The notes: a model not told the origin generated them from the sequence alone. Positions 25,245-32,874 are shown, numbered from the stretch's first letter. The stretch is DNA of 37,836 nt from an uncultured Oscillospiraceae bacterium (GCA_900752285.1 CAADUW010000122.1:1-37836); one strand, 5' to 3'. Numbers and translations: made by a program.

Positions 25245-25598
25245 ATGGATAGCACAGTCAAACGGGGCGACATCTTTTACGCCGATCTGTCCCCGGTTGT
25301 CGGCAGCGAGCAGGGCGGAACCAGACCCGTTCTGATCGTTCAGAACGATACCGGAAACCGCCATTCTCCCACGGTGATCGCCGCTGCCATTACCAGCCAG
25401 ACCGGGAAAGCCCGGCTGCCGACCCATATCAACATAGCCGGAGGAAGCGTGGGACTCACCAAGGACTCGGTGATCCTTCTGGAACAGATCCGGACCATTG
25501 ACAAACGCCGTCTGCGGGAACATATGGGACGTCTGGACGAAAAACAGATGGCACAGGTGGACGATGCCATTGCCGTCAGCTTCGGACTCCATTCCTGA
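25245..25598 (+). CDS. mazF: MazF/NdoA-type endoribonuclease toxin
   Basis: A 117-residue CcdB/PemK-fold RNase that cuts mRNA at short sites (UACAU for the Bacillus NdoA). Signatures: VKRGDIFYADLSPVVGSEQGG, TRPVLIVQND, VIAAAITSQ, LLEQIRTIDKRRL. The ATG at 25245 has GGAGAG about 9 nt upstream; a GTG at 25236 is in frame but less likely. No mazE antitoxin gene lies in the 163 nt before it, and alr, normally two genes upstream, is also missing. The 24-bp terminator begins at its stop codon. Confidence 0.92.
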   Translation: MDSTVKRGDIFYADLSPVVGSEQGGTRPVLIVQNDTGNRHSPTVIAAAITSQTGKARLPTHINIAGGSVGLTKDSVILLEQIRTIDKRRLREHMGRLDEKQMAQVDDAIAVSFGLHS

Positions 25599-25648
25599 AA
25601 AAATGTCCTTCCAGGGCAGTCCCGGACTGCCCTGGAAGGACATTTTTT
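25598..25648. terminator. Bidirectional terminator, 24-bp perfect stem
   Basis: The arm at 25598-25621 pairs perfectly with 25625-25648 around a 3-nt loop, with A6/T6 at the outer ends. It overlaps the mazF stop codon and contains the TAA of the broken acetyltransferase on the other strand. Confidence 0.9.
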
Positions 25649-26233
25649 ACCGATCCCAGCAGGTCTTTTGATCTTCCTCCGTAATTGCCCGGATCACCCT
25701 GCAGGGATTTTCGACCGCAACGGAATTGTCGGGGATGTCTTTTACCACAACACTCCCGCCGCCAATCACAACATTACTCCCAATCGTAACGCCGGGCATG
25801 ATCGGAACACCGGCGCCAATTCATACATTGCTGCCAACTGTAATGGGGTAGGCATATTCCAACCCTCTGCTTCGGCGTTCAAAATCAATGGGAAGTCCGG
25901 CAGTATGAAATCCGCAGTCCGGAGCAATAAATACATTGTCCCCAAAAGTTACTTTTGCACCGTCCAGAATCACGGTGTTATGATTGGCAAAGAAATTTTC
26001 GCCAATTTCAATGTTGTAACCGTAATCACACCAGAATGGCGCCACGATGCAGAAGGCTCCTTTCGTTCTGCCAAGCAGCTGATGCAGGTCCGTTCCTGTT
26101 CCGGCATGTCCGATGGGCGCAGCCGGTTGTACTGATGGCACAGATCCTTCGCGAGAGTTCTTTCCCGAAGAAGGTTCCTGTCGTTATTTGCAACATGCAG
26201 CATCTGTTTCTGCATTTTCTCTTTTTCGGTCAT
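25647..26233 (-). pseudogene. Broken maltose/galactoside O-acetyltransferase-type gene
   Basis: A left-handed beta-helix sugar O-acetyltransferase interrupted twice. The N-terminal part (ATG at 26233) reads MTEKEKMQKQMLHVANNDRN up to MPEQER. The expected DLHQLLGRTKGAF then appears in another frame, consistent with loss of one G near 26090. The hexapeptide-repeat part (FWCDYGYNIEIGENFFANHN) runs to ITVGSNV and hits TGA at 25823-25821, where the family has Trp (NVWIGAG). The frame then continues [20 protein letters not shown] to a TAA at 25649-25647. Two independent lesions make a sequencing error unlikely. Confidence 0.85.
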
Positions 26234-26310
26234 GGCTTGCAGACTCCTTTTCTGGCGCTGCTGCATAAAATTTTCCGGATACCATAGAATGGGGCAGGGG
26301 GGGATTCTCC

Positions 26311-26730
26311 ATGGAAGTTTATCTGGGCAGTACACCTGCGGGAAAGGTTCAGGTAGTCCGGCAGGGGCTTTACTATGTCATTCACTGCCGCTGCGCCCTG
26401 TCCGGAGGCGGAATGTACCGGCTGTTTGTAAACTGTGGTACCGGAGAGAAAAATCTCGGAATTGTGGTGCCCATGGATGGGGGCTTTGGACTGGATACCC
26501 GGATTCCGGTCAAACGGCTGGGGGAGGGAACCATGGAATTTCGTCTGATTCCCAAACAGGAGCCGCGGAAGGAAACTGTGCTCCCGATTCGCCCGGGAGA
26601 ACCGTTTCCCGGACTTTCTCAGCTGGAAAGGGCACGTCTGGCGTACCGGGACGGAGAACCGGTGGCGCTCATTGCTCAGCCCAGTTCCAGTCCCACGGGG
26701 CAGTGGTCGGAGCCAAAAACATCGGAATAA
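26311..26730 (+). CDS. Conserved protein of unknown function
   Basis: A 139-residue protein without signal peptide or membrane segment. Beta-rich stretches are QGLYYVIHCRCALSGGGMYR and NLGIVVPMDGGFGLDTRIPV, with a loosely structured Pro-rich tail. I recognise no domain; it resembles an uncharacterised protein recurring in gut Clostridia. The ATG at 26311 follows a G-rich stretch (GGGGGGGA) about 6 nt upstream. Its last 55 nt run antisense into the end of the exonuclease III gene, so the two convergent genes share sequence and no terminator separates them. Confidence 0.65.
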   Translation: MEVYLGSTPAGKVQVVRQGLYYVIHCRCALSGGGMYRLFVNCGTGEKNLGIVVPMDGGFGLDTRIPVKRLGEGTMEFRLIPKQEPRKETVLPIRPGEPFPGLSQLERARLAYRDGEPVALIAQPSSSPTGQWSEPKTSE

Positions 26731-27428
26731 ATGGGCGCTTCCCGAATCTTGTCCCGAAGCCGGTCGGAAACCAGAAAGTAATCGATCCGCCATCCGGCGT
26801 TTTTCTCCCGGGCATGGAACCGGTAGCTCCACCAGCTGTATGCGCCGGTCTTTTCCGGGTAAAGGAAGCGGAAGGTGTCCGTAAAGCCGCCGTCTATCAA
26901 TCGCTGGAAGCAGCCCCGCTCCTGATCGGAAAAACCGGCGCTGCCCCGGTTGGGGCCCGGATTCTTCAGATCGATTTCACTGTGCGCGACATTCAGGTCC
27001 CCGCAAAGAACGACCGGCTTCTTTTCATCCAGCTCATGAAGGTAGCGGAAGAAGGCATCTTCCCACGCCATCCGGTGGCCAATCCGGACTAGCTCCTGCT
27101 GGGCGTTGGGAGTGTAGCAGGTCAGAAAGTAGAATTCGGGAAATTCCAGCGTAATGAGCCGTCCTTCCGTGTCCAGTTCCGGGATTCCCATACCCATCCG
27201 GACGGAAAGAGGCTCCTGTCTGGAAAAAATTGCCGTTCCTGAGTATCCCTTCTTCTGGGCGTAATTCCAGAAGCAGTGATAGCCGGAGGGAGCAAAGTCG
27301 ATTTGCCCTGCCTGCAATTTGGTTTCCTGCAGGCAGAAAATATCCGCATCGGCGGCTTCAAAAAAGTCCGCAAAGCCCTTACTCATGCAGGCGCGCAGAC
27401 CGTTGACATTCCAGGAAATACATTTCAT
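26676..27428 (-). CDS. Exodeoxyribonuclease III
   Basis: A 250-residue exonuclease III-type AP endonuclease (xth/exoA family) that incises abasic sites in base-excision repair. Motifs: MKCISWNVNGLRA, CLQETKLQ (metal-binding Glu), YTPNAQQELVR, CGDLNVAHSEIDLKNP, RIDYFLVSDRL and SDHCPVGLEL (catalytic His). Length is typical. The ATG at 27428 overlaps the upstream lipoprotein stop by 4 nt (ATGA), making it the last gene of the response regulator-kinase-lipoprotein operon. That is an unusual partner; the coupling may only be for expression. Confidence 0.93.
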   Translation of the reverse strand: MKCISWNVNGLRACMSKGFADFFEAADADIFCLQETKLQAGQIDFAPSGYHCFWNYAQKKGYSGTAIFSRQEPLSVRMGMGIPELDTEGRLITLEFPEFYFLTCYTPNAQQELVRIGHRMAWEDAFFRYLHELDEKKPVVLCGDLNVAHSEIDLKNPGPNRGSAGFSDQERGCFQRLIDGGFTDTFRFLYPEKTGAYSWWSYRFHAREKNAGWRIDYFLVSDRLRDKIREAPIYSDVFGSDHCPVGLELG

Positions 27429-27919
27429 TCGGTTTCCTCCGTAGTGGTGCCGTCCGGGAAAGGATCGTCATAGGTCAGGAGCATTCCTTCCCGCAGGGTG
27501 AGGGTTCGGCTTCCGCTGATAATGGTGACCTCCTCCACATCCAGACACTGAATGCAGGTTTTGGCGAGGCAGGCGCAGGAAAGCGCATAGGAGAAGTCCG
27601 TCATCGTCCGGGACACATCAGAGAGCGTGACCTGAATCCGCTTTCCGGACTGCGCACAGGAAATCAACTGCGTGGATTCCGGGAAAGCGGGAGCAAGCTT
27701 CTGGGACATGGGGCCCATGAGATAGAGAGAAAGCAGATAGGGTCCATCCATCGTATGCCCGGAGGTGTTCCGTGTTTCCGAGGCAATGACGCCATCCGGC
27801 TGATTATAGGAAAGGGCTTCCCGGGGGTAGTAAAAGGTCACCGAACCGGCGCGGGCAGAGCTGCATGCGCACAGGGACAGCAGCAGGACAAGCAGAAGAC
27901 AAATATCTGTTTTTTTCAA
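27425..27919 (-). CDS. GerMN-domain lipoprotein
   Basis: A 164-residue exported lipoprotein. The signal MKKTDICLLLVLLLSLCACS carries the lipobox LCAC (Cys19). The mature protein begins VTFYYPRE and contains LLSLYLMGPMSQKLAPAFPE and SYALSCACLAKTCIQCLDVEEVTI, the pattern of a GerMN (sporulation/germination) domain. It is joined by ATGA overlaps to the histidine kinase before it and exonuclease III after it. Actinobacterial LpqB, which also has GerMN domains, works with the MtrB kinase, so a role as an extracellular partner of the kinase is a reasonable inference. Confidence 0.75.
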   Translation of the reverse strand: MKKTDICLLLVLLLSLCACSSARAGSVTFYYPREALSYNQPDGVIASETRNTSGHTMDGPYLLSLYLMGPMSQKLAPAFPESTQLISCAQSGKRIQVTLSDVSRTMTDFSYALSCACLAKTCIQCLDVEEVTIISGSRTLTLREGMLLTYDDPFPDGTTTEETE

Positions 27920-29289
27920 TCCCTGTCCACCTCCGTATCAAAGACCGGGAAGGATACCGTGAAGGTAGTCCCTTTGCCAACGGTGCTGTCCACCCGGATC
28001 TGGCCCCGGTTCCGCAGAACAATGGCTCTGACGATGGACAGTCCCAGACCGCTGCCGCCCGAGGCGCGGGAGCGTGCCTTGTCCACCCGATAAAAACGTT
28101 CAAAAATATGGGAAACAGACTCGGGAGGAATGCCCATGCCGGAATCCCGAACGATCAGCTCGGCGTTGTCCTCTGACCGGCAAAGGGAAACGGTCAGAGT
28201 TCCACCGGGCTGATTGTATTTGATGCCGTTTTCCATCAGATTGAAAACGATCTGGTACAGGTCATCCTCCAGAATCAGGACGGAAGAATCCTCTGACAGC
28301 TCCGTGGTTACCTGAATTCCGGCCTTTTCCGCCATGGGGGCCAGCATTTTGGAGACCCGCCGTACCGTCGGCGCAAAATAGATAATCTCGCTGTCCAACG
28401 CCTGTTCGCCGTCCACCCGGGTCAGGGAGAGCAGCTTGGCGGTCATCCGGTTCAGCCGTTCCGCCTCACTGCCGATATCTGCCACAAATTCCCGGATGGT
28501 GTCAGGGTCCATATTTTCATCCTGCAAGATGGAATCGGACAAAAGCTTGATGGAAGCGAGGGGCGTTTTCAGCTCATGGGAGGCGTCGGAGACAAACTGG
28601 CTGCGCTTCTTTTCGGAGGTCCGCAGCCGCTCGGTCAGATCGTTGAACTCGTTTCCCAGCACCGTCAGTTCATCGTTTCCACCAACCGTGACCTTGTGGG
28701 AATAGTTGCCCTTCTGAATGATCCGCATGGAACTCATGATCTTCTGCATTCTGGAAGCAAAGCTCGCCGAGAAGGTGAGGGAGAAAACGACCAGAACGGT
28801 TTCCAGAATGACCGTAATGCCCAGCAGACTTCTCTGGAGCAGCTGGATCAGCGCACCCTGAGAGGTGTCGTATTCCGTCATGTACACGCACCCGACAACG
28901 CTCCCGTAGGAAACAATGGGGGTGGCGGCCCGGGAATTCATGGCACCGGCGTGGTACTGCCAGGAAAACACATTGTTGCCGGACAGCGCACTGACGACCT
29001 CCGGCAGGAGGACAAGCTGTCCGGTGTACTGTTCCTGACTGTCATAGATGGAAAAACCGGAGGGGTCCGTCACGATCAGCCGGGTGACGGTCAGACTGCC
29101 GAGCTGGCCAACGATTCCGGAGACCGTGTTGTTGCTCAGAACCTCCAGCCCGGAGATCTCACCGGAAGCCAGCTGACATTTTTCCAGCATGGAGGCTTCC
29201 TTGCTCTGGTAGAAGATCTGCTGACTGACCCGGGAGCAGTACAGATTCAAAAATATAAGAACCACCAGTGTGATTACAACATAGGTCAT
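27916..29289 (-). CDS. Membrane sensor histidine kinase (WalK/MtrB/PhoR-like)
   Basis: A 457-residue class I sensor kinase. TM1 at about 2-20, an extracytoplasmic domain at about 25-160, TM2 at about 160-182, HAMP at about 182-232, HisKA with FVSDASHELKTPLASIKLL (phospho-His near residue 245), and an ATPase domain with NLMENGIKYNQPGG, DSGMGIPPE and GGSGLGLSIV. It pairs with the regulator encoded 46 nt upstream and overlaps the GerMN lipoprotein gene by 4 nt. The ATG at 29289 lacks a clear ribosome binding site. The frame is open for at least 17 upstream codons without an ATG, GTG or TTG, so the true start may be a rare codon or rely on coupling. Confidence 0.92.
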   Translation of the reverse strand: MTYVVITLVVLIFLNLYCSRVSQQIFYQSKEASMLEKCQLASGEISGLEVLSNNTVSGIVGQLGSLTVTRLIVTDPSGFSIYDSQEQYTGQLVLLPEVVSALSGNNVFSWQYHAGAMNSRAATPIVSYGSVVGCVYMTEYDTSQGALIQLLQRSLLGITVILETVLVVFSLTFSASFASRMQKIMSSMRIIQKGNYSHKVTVGGNDELTVLGNEFNDLTERLRTSEKKRSQFVSDASHELKTPLASIKLLSDSILQDENMDPDTIREFVADIGSEAERLNRMTAKLLSLTRVDGEQALDSEIIYFAPTVRRVSKMLAPMAEKAGIQVTTELSEDSSVLILEDDLYQIVFNLMENGIKYNQPGGTLTVSLCRSEDNAELIVRDSGMGIPPESVSHIFERFYRVDKARSRASGGSGLGLSIVRAIVLRNRGQIRVDSTVGKGTTFTVSFPVFDTEVDRD

Positions 29290-29335
29290 GGCGTATCGGA
29301 ACTGAGCGTTCTGATACCCCCCGGCGGGGGATTTT

Positions 29336-30016
29336 CTACTTGCGGAAATAGTAACCGACCCCCCACTTTGTCAGAATATACCTGGGTTCCGCGGGATTTT
29401 CTTCCAGCTTTTCCCGCAGCCTGCGGATATGCACATCCACCGTCCGGATGTCACTGCGGTATTCATAGGCCCAGATGGTGTCAAGCAGCGCCTCCCGGGA
29501 ATAGACCCGGTTTGGGTTGCGCATCAGAAATTCAATTACATCAAATTCCTTGGCGGTCAGGTCGGCAAGAGTATCACCCCGGTATGCGTTCCGGGCATCC
29601 AGATCCAGACTGATGGAGCCGATGGTGAGCCGGTTCCCGGTCTGCGTCTGCCCGCCGGAGCCGGAGCGCCGCAGAAGCGCCCGGATTCGTGCCTTCAGCT
29701 CCAGAATGTTAAAAGGTTTCGTCAGGTAATCGTCCGTGCCGTGATCAAAACCGATGAGCTTGTCCATATCGTCGGATTTTGCCGTCAGGAAGATAATGGG
29801 CACATTGGAAAACTCCCGGATCCGGCTGCATGCGGTCAGCCCGTCCATTTCCGGCATCATGATATCCAGAATCACAAGATCCGGTTTTTCTTCCTGCGTC
29901 AGACGGACGGCGTCCAGACCCGTGGAGCCGGTAATGACCTCGTATCCGTCGCTTTTCAGATTATATTTAATGCCCTTTACCAGCAGATCTTCATCATCAA
30001 CAACCAGTATTTTCAA
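29336..30016 (-). CDS. OmpR/PhoB-family response regulator
   Basis: A 226-residue regulator. The receiver domain (about 1-115) has the acidic pair in VVDDED, phospho-acceptor Asp in LVILDIMMPEMDG and Lys in FLTAKSD. The C-terminal winged helix ends RTVDVHIRRLREKLEENP and GVGYYFRK. The start is a TTG at 30016 (MKILVVDDED) with AGGAGGG 7 nt upstream; the longer frame lacks support. It is the first gene of the operon with the kinase, GerMN lipoprotein and exonuclease III, from the promoter at 30115-30143. The receiver resembles WalR/PhoP-type regulators. Confidence 0.93.
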   Translation of the reverse strand: MKILVVDDEDLLVKGIKYNLKSDGYEVITGSTGLDAVRLTQEEKPDLVILDIMMPEMDGLTACSRIREFSNVPIIFLTAKSDDMDKLIGFDHGTDDYLTKPFNILELKARIRALLRRSGSGGQTQTGNRLTIGSISLDLDARNAYRGDTLADLTAKEFDVIEFLMRNPNRVYSREALLDTIWAYEYRSDIRTVDVHIRRLREKLEENPAEPRYILTKWGVGYYFRK

Positions 30017-30078
30017 ACAGATCCCTCCTGATCCTTGCCCGGAAATTGGCGCGGAGCTTTTCCCCACGCAACAGCACA

Positions 30079-30107
30079 TTGACGGACAGGAGAAAAGCTG
30101 ATATAAT
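30079..30107 (+). promoter_or_regulatory. Sigma-A promoter of the carboxypeptidase-like gene
   Basis: TTGACG (30079-30084), 17-bp spacer, TATAAT (30102-30107). It faces the oppositely directed promoter at 30115-30143. Confidence 0.8.
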
Positions 30108-30114
30108 ATAAAAT

Positions 30115-30143
30115 ATTATACACGATTTTTTCCTGCCGGACAA
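30115..30143 (-). promoter_or_regulatory. Sigma-A promoter of the two-component operon
   Basis: Minus strand TTGTCC (30143-30138), 17-bp spacer, TATAAT (30120-30115). The leader to the TTG at 30016 is about 90 nt and runs across the opposing promoter. Confidence 0.7.
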
Positions 30144-30173
30144 GTCCGGCGGCCGGATATTTAAGGAGGAAAT

Positions 30174-31679
30174 ATGAAAAAAAAGTGGATCGTCTGTATC
30201 CTTCTGACAGCGGCTGTCCTCCTGGGCGCATTCCCGGTGCCCACGCTTGCCGCCGAAACCACGACCGAGACCACCGAGTATGTTCCGCCTACGGAAACCG
30301 TACCGGATGCCAACGCACAGGCCCCCGCGAATGACGCGCCCTTTGGCAGTACCTCCCAGCTTTACGGCTGCCGCTCCATTGACGGCGAGAAGCCGCTGGC
30401 AGGCACCGACCGGATTCTGGAGGGAGCTCAGGCGGCGTTTGTTTATGAAATCAATACCCGAACCGTGGTCTATGCCTATAACCCGGATCTGGAGCTTCGT
30501 CCCGGTGCCCTTTCCAAGATCATGACGGCCCTGCTTGCCGTTGAAATGTGCGGTATGGACGATGTGGTAACGGTCAGCAGCCGGAATATTTCCCGCCTGC
30601 CCGCAGGCTCCATTAACAAGAATCTGAAGGAAGCCGAAGAGCTGACGGTCAGGGACCTTGTGTACTGCCTGCTGTTGGAGCAGGCAAACGATGCTGCCAT
30701 TGCCATTGCCGAGCATGTGGCGGGCAACATGAATGCCTTTGTGGAGCTTATGAATCAGCGGGCAAAGCAGATCGGCTGTGATCATACGGAGTTTGCCAAT
30801 GTCCACGGCCTTGACAATATGGATCAGCATACCACCGCCCGGGATATGGCGAAGATCGCCGCTGAAGCGGTGAAGAACGATGATTTCCGGGAGGCTTTTG
30901 GTACGGTGGAGTATAAAGTGCCGGAAACCAACCGTTCCGAGGAGCGTCCCCTCCTGACTACGAACTATCTGATCGATAACCACATCCTGCAGGTCTACAT
31001 GGACGAGCGGGTCACGGGCGGTATGCAGTCCTATGTTTCTGCGGCTTCCGGCGCGGGCCTTGTCTGTACCGCAAAGAGCAGGGATGAGCGCATGAATTAC
31101 GTGATGGTGGTTCTGGGCAGCCCCCGTACCTATACCGAACGGGGTACCGTGGAGAAGTATGGTAACTTTGACGACATGCAGGACCTGCTCCAGTATGTTT
31201 TCAACAATTTCAAAATCAACCGGGTCCTTTACGAGGGACAGGCCTTTGAGCAGTTCCCCGTGATTGGCGGAACCAGCGACGTGGTGGCGCAGATTCAGGT
31301 GAACGTGGACTCCATTCTCCCGGTAAATGCCCACATGGAAAACCTGATTCGGGAATTTGATATTATCGGCGGCCCCACGGCGCCCATCGAAAAAGGACAG
31401 AAGATCGGAACCATGGAACTGTGGTACCGGGATTCCTGCCTGATGGAAGCGGAGCTGTTTGCCATGGAGGGCGTGAAAAGCACGGAGGATCCCGGGCTTA
31501 CGGTTCGGGGACTGGGTTCGGAAAAATCCTCCAATTCCCACCTGAGCAAGGTGGTGTGGATCGTCTGCCTTGTGATTATTGTTCCGGTGATTGGGTATCT
31601 GGTCATCAATTCCTATCTGCGGCAGCGCAGCCGCGCCATGCGTCGCCGCCGCAGAGCATCGCGCAGAAGGAGCCACTGA
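30174..31679 (+). CDS. Catalytically degenerate D-Ala-D-Ala carboxypeptidase-like membrane protein
   Basis: A 501-residue homologue of DacF/PBP5-type carboxypeptidases (peptidase S11). Signal peptide at about 1-23; the S11 domain spans about 60-330; a C-terminal domain, one membrane segment (about 459-480) and an Arg-rich tail follow. The fold signatures remain, but the catalytic motifs do not. The SxxK site reads PGALSK, with Ala in the nucleophile position (family PASTTK). The SxN site reads EQAND, with Gln for Ser. The KTG site reads RVTGG, with Val for Lys. It should be unable to acylate, suggesting a binding, scaffolding or sensing role. The ATG at 30174 follows AAGGAGG. It stands opposite the two-component operon. 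Confidence 0.85.
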   Translation: MKKKWIVCILLTAAVLLGAFPVPTLAAETTTETTEYVPPTETVPDANAQAPANDAPFGSTSQLYGCRSIDGEKPLAGTDRILEGAQAAFVYEINTRTVVYAYNPDLELRPGALSKIMTALLAVEMCGMDDVVTVSSRNISRLPAGSINKNLKEAEELTVRDLVYCLLLEQANDAAIAIAEHVAGNMNAFVELMNQRAKQIGCDHTEFANVHGLDNMDQHTTARDMAKIAAEAVKNDDFREAFGTVEYKVPETNRSEERPLLTTNYLIDNHILQVYMDERVTGGMQSYVSAASGAGLVCTAKSRDERMNYVMVVLGSPRTYTERGTVEKYGNFDDMQDLLQYVFNNFKINRVLYEGQAFEQFPVIGGTSDVVAQIQVNVDSILPVNAHMENLIREFDIIGGPTAPIEKGQKIGTMELWYRDSCLMEAELFAMEGVKSTEDPGLTVRGLGSEKSSNSHLSKVVWIVCLVIIVPVIGYLVINSYLRQRSRAMRRRRRASRRRSH

Positions 31680-31680
31680 T

Positions 31681-32262
31681 ATGGACTGGGAAACGCTGGA
31701 AAAACAGTGTGCGGCATGCAGCCGCTGCGGTCTGCGGCGCACGAGAACCAATCTGGTTTTCGGAGACGGAAACCGGAAAGCGGATATCATGTTTGTGGGC
31801 GAGGGACCGGGCGAGCAGGAGGACCTGCAGGGGATACCATTTGTGGGCCCCGCCGGGAAACTGCTGGATGATATGCTGTCCATTATTGATCTGGACAGAA
31901 CCTCCTGCTATATCGCCAATGTGGTCAAGTGCCGCCCACCCAGAAACCGTGACCCGGAGGCGGAGGAACAGGATGCCTGCTTTAATTTTCTGCGGGAACA
32001 GATCGAGCTGGTGCACCCGAAAATCATCGTGTGCCTCGGAAGAATTGCCGCCATGCGCCTGATCCGCCCGGATTTCCGGATCACCCGGGAACACGGTATG
32101 TGGTTTCAGGGCGGGGAAGTCTGGCTGACTGCAATCTATCATCCGTCAGCCCTTCTCCGGGACCCCAGTAAGCGCCCGGAAACCTTTGACGACCTTCTGG
32201 AAATTCGGGATCGACTGGCGGTTCTGCGGGAAATGGAAGAAAAAGCGTCTCCGGAAGCATAG
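31681..32262 (+). CDS. Family 4 uracil-DNA glycosylase (4Fe-4S)
   Basis: A 193-residue repair enzyme removing uracil from DNA. Family 4 signatures: Cys cluster CAACSRCGLRRTRTN near the N-terminus; FVGEGPGEQEDLQGIPFVGP and AGKLLDDML (active site); CYIANVVKCRPP; and AIYHPSALLRDP (leucine-loop region). Cys residues at the N-terminus and around 75-100 would hold the iron-sulfur cluster. The ATG at 31681 lies one base after the upstream stop, with AGGAG inside the end of that gene, so the two are co-transcribed. The frame is open further upstream, inside the previous gene, and is disregarded. Confidence 0.93.
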   Translation: MDWETLEKQCAACSRCGLRRTRTNLVFGDGNRKADIMFVGEGPGEQEDLQGIPFVGPAGKLLDDMLSIIDLDRTSCYIANVVKCRPPRNRDPEAEEQDACFNFLREQIELVHPKIIVCLGRIAAMRLIRPDFRITREHGMWFQGGEVWLTAIYHPSALLRDPSKRPETFDDLLEIRDRLAVLREMEEKASPEA

Positions 32263-32307
32263 TCGCATCTGCCCGCCCGTCATTTTGGCGGACGGAACAA
32301 AAAAGGA

Positions 32308-32336
32308 TTGACATTTTGCCGGATTCCATATATAAT
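32308..32336 (+). promoter_or_regulatory. Full-consensus sigma-A promoter of tRNA-Thr
   Basis: TTGACA (32308-32313), 17-bp spacer, TATAAT (32331-32336). Both boxes are perfect, as expected for a stable RNA gene. Start expected near 32343. Confidence 0.92.
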
Positions 32337-32351
32337 AATCGGGCAAATGAT

Positions 32352-32427
32352 GCTAGTGTAGCACAGTCGGTAGTGCATCTCACTCGTAATGAGAAGGTCG
32401 CCTGTTCGAGTCAGGTCACTAGCTCCA
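32352..32427 (+). tRNA. tRNA-Thr(CGT)
   Basis: The acceptor stem GCTAGTG pairs with CACTAGC. The anticodon arm TCTCA-CTCGTAA-TGAGA gives anticodon CGT, which reads ACG. The T arm is CCTGTTCGAGTCAGG, then discriminator T and an encoded CCA. Length is 76 nt. The base composition changes just downstream. Confidence 0.95.
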
Positions 32428-32429
32428 TT

Positions 32430-32465
32430 AAAACCGCCGGTTTCAGTGAGAAATCGGCGGTTTTT
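32430..32465 (+). terminator. Terminator of tRNA-Thr
   Basis: A 15-bp stem (one G-T pair) at 32430-32444 with 32450-32464, ending in TTTTT, starts 3 nt after the CCA end. Confidence 0.85.
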
Positions 32466-32874
32466 ATAACTTTTGGAGGCAATTTGAAAGACCCTTAAAA
32501 TGGCTTGGCGTTAATTTGGCGTTATTTTTTTGAAGGATTCAAATTTTTGAAAAATCGGGATTTTGAAAAACCGGTTTTTCCGGACTTTTTTGAAGTGTTT
32601 TATTTTTGATAAAAAACAGACGGAACGGGACAAAAAAATGATTATTCCGCAAACTCTGGAAATACTTAACTTTTGGGTCTTCTTTTGAATCAATAATAAT
32701 CTTCCACTGTTTCACCTCCCTTTACCTATATGACTTGCGAAAACGCATTTTGTTACAAGATATTCTTTTCCTGGAATTGATGTTTGCGTAAACTCTGTTT
32801 TTCACATTATGTCGCATCCGTTTGAGAAATGCAAGGATGGTGAATCCAAAGAAAGGATGTCTTCGCGTAAAATT
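32466..32874. other. AT-rich intergenic stretch at the start of the acquired tail
   Basis: About 410 bp with no convincing gene. It holds a direct repeat TTGGCGTTA (32505-32513 and 32516-32524, 11-bp period) and a 16-bp palindrome GAAAAACCGGTTTTTC (32565-32580). On the minus strand a perfect GGGAGGTGA (32720-32712) is followed by a GTG opening only five codons, apparently the stump of a decayed gene. It looks like a mobile-element junction, but no integrase is visible. Confidence 0.5.

Noticed and set aside
25821..25823. TGA read as tryptophan (code change) in the acetyltransferase
   Set aside because: Other genes here end in TGA, and the same gene also has an independent frameshift, so it is a pseudogene.
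32511..32693. A 60-codon leftward frame in the AT-rich gap
   Set aside because: Low-complexity Phe/Lys/Ile product, a TTG start without a ribosome binding site and no recognisable domain.
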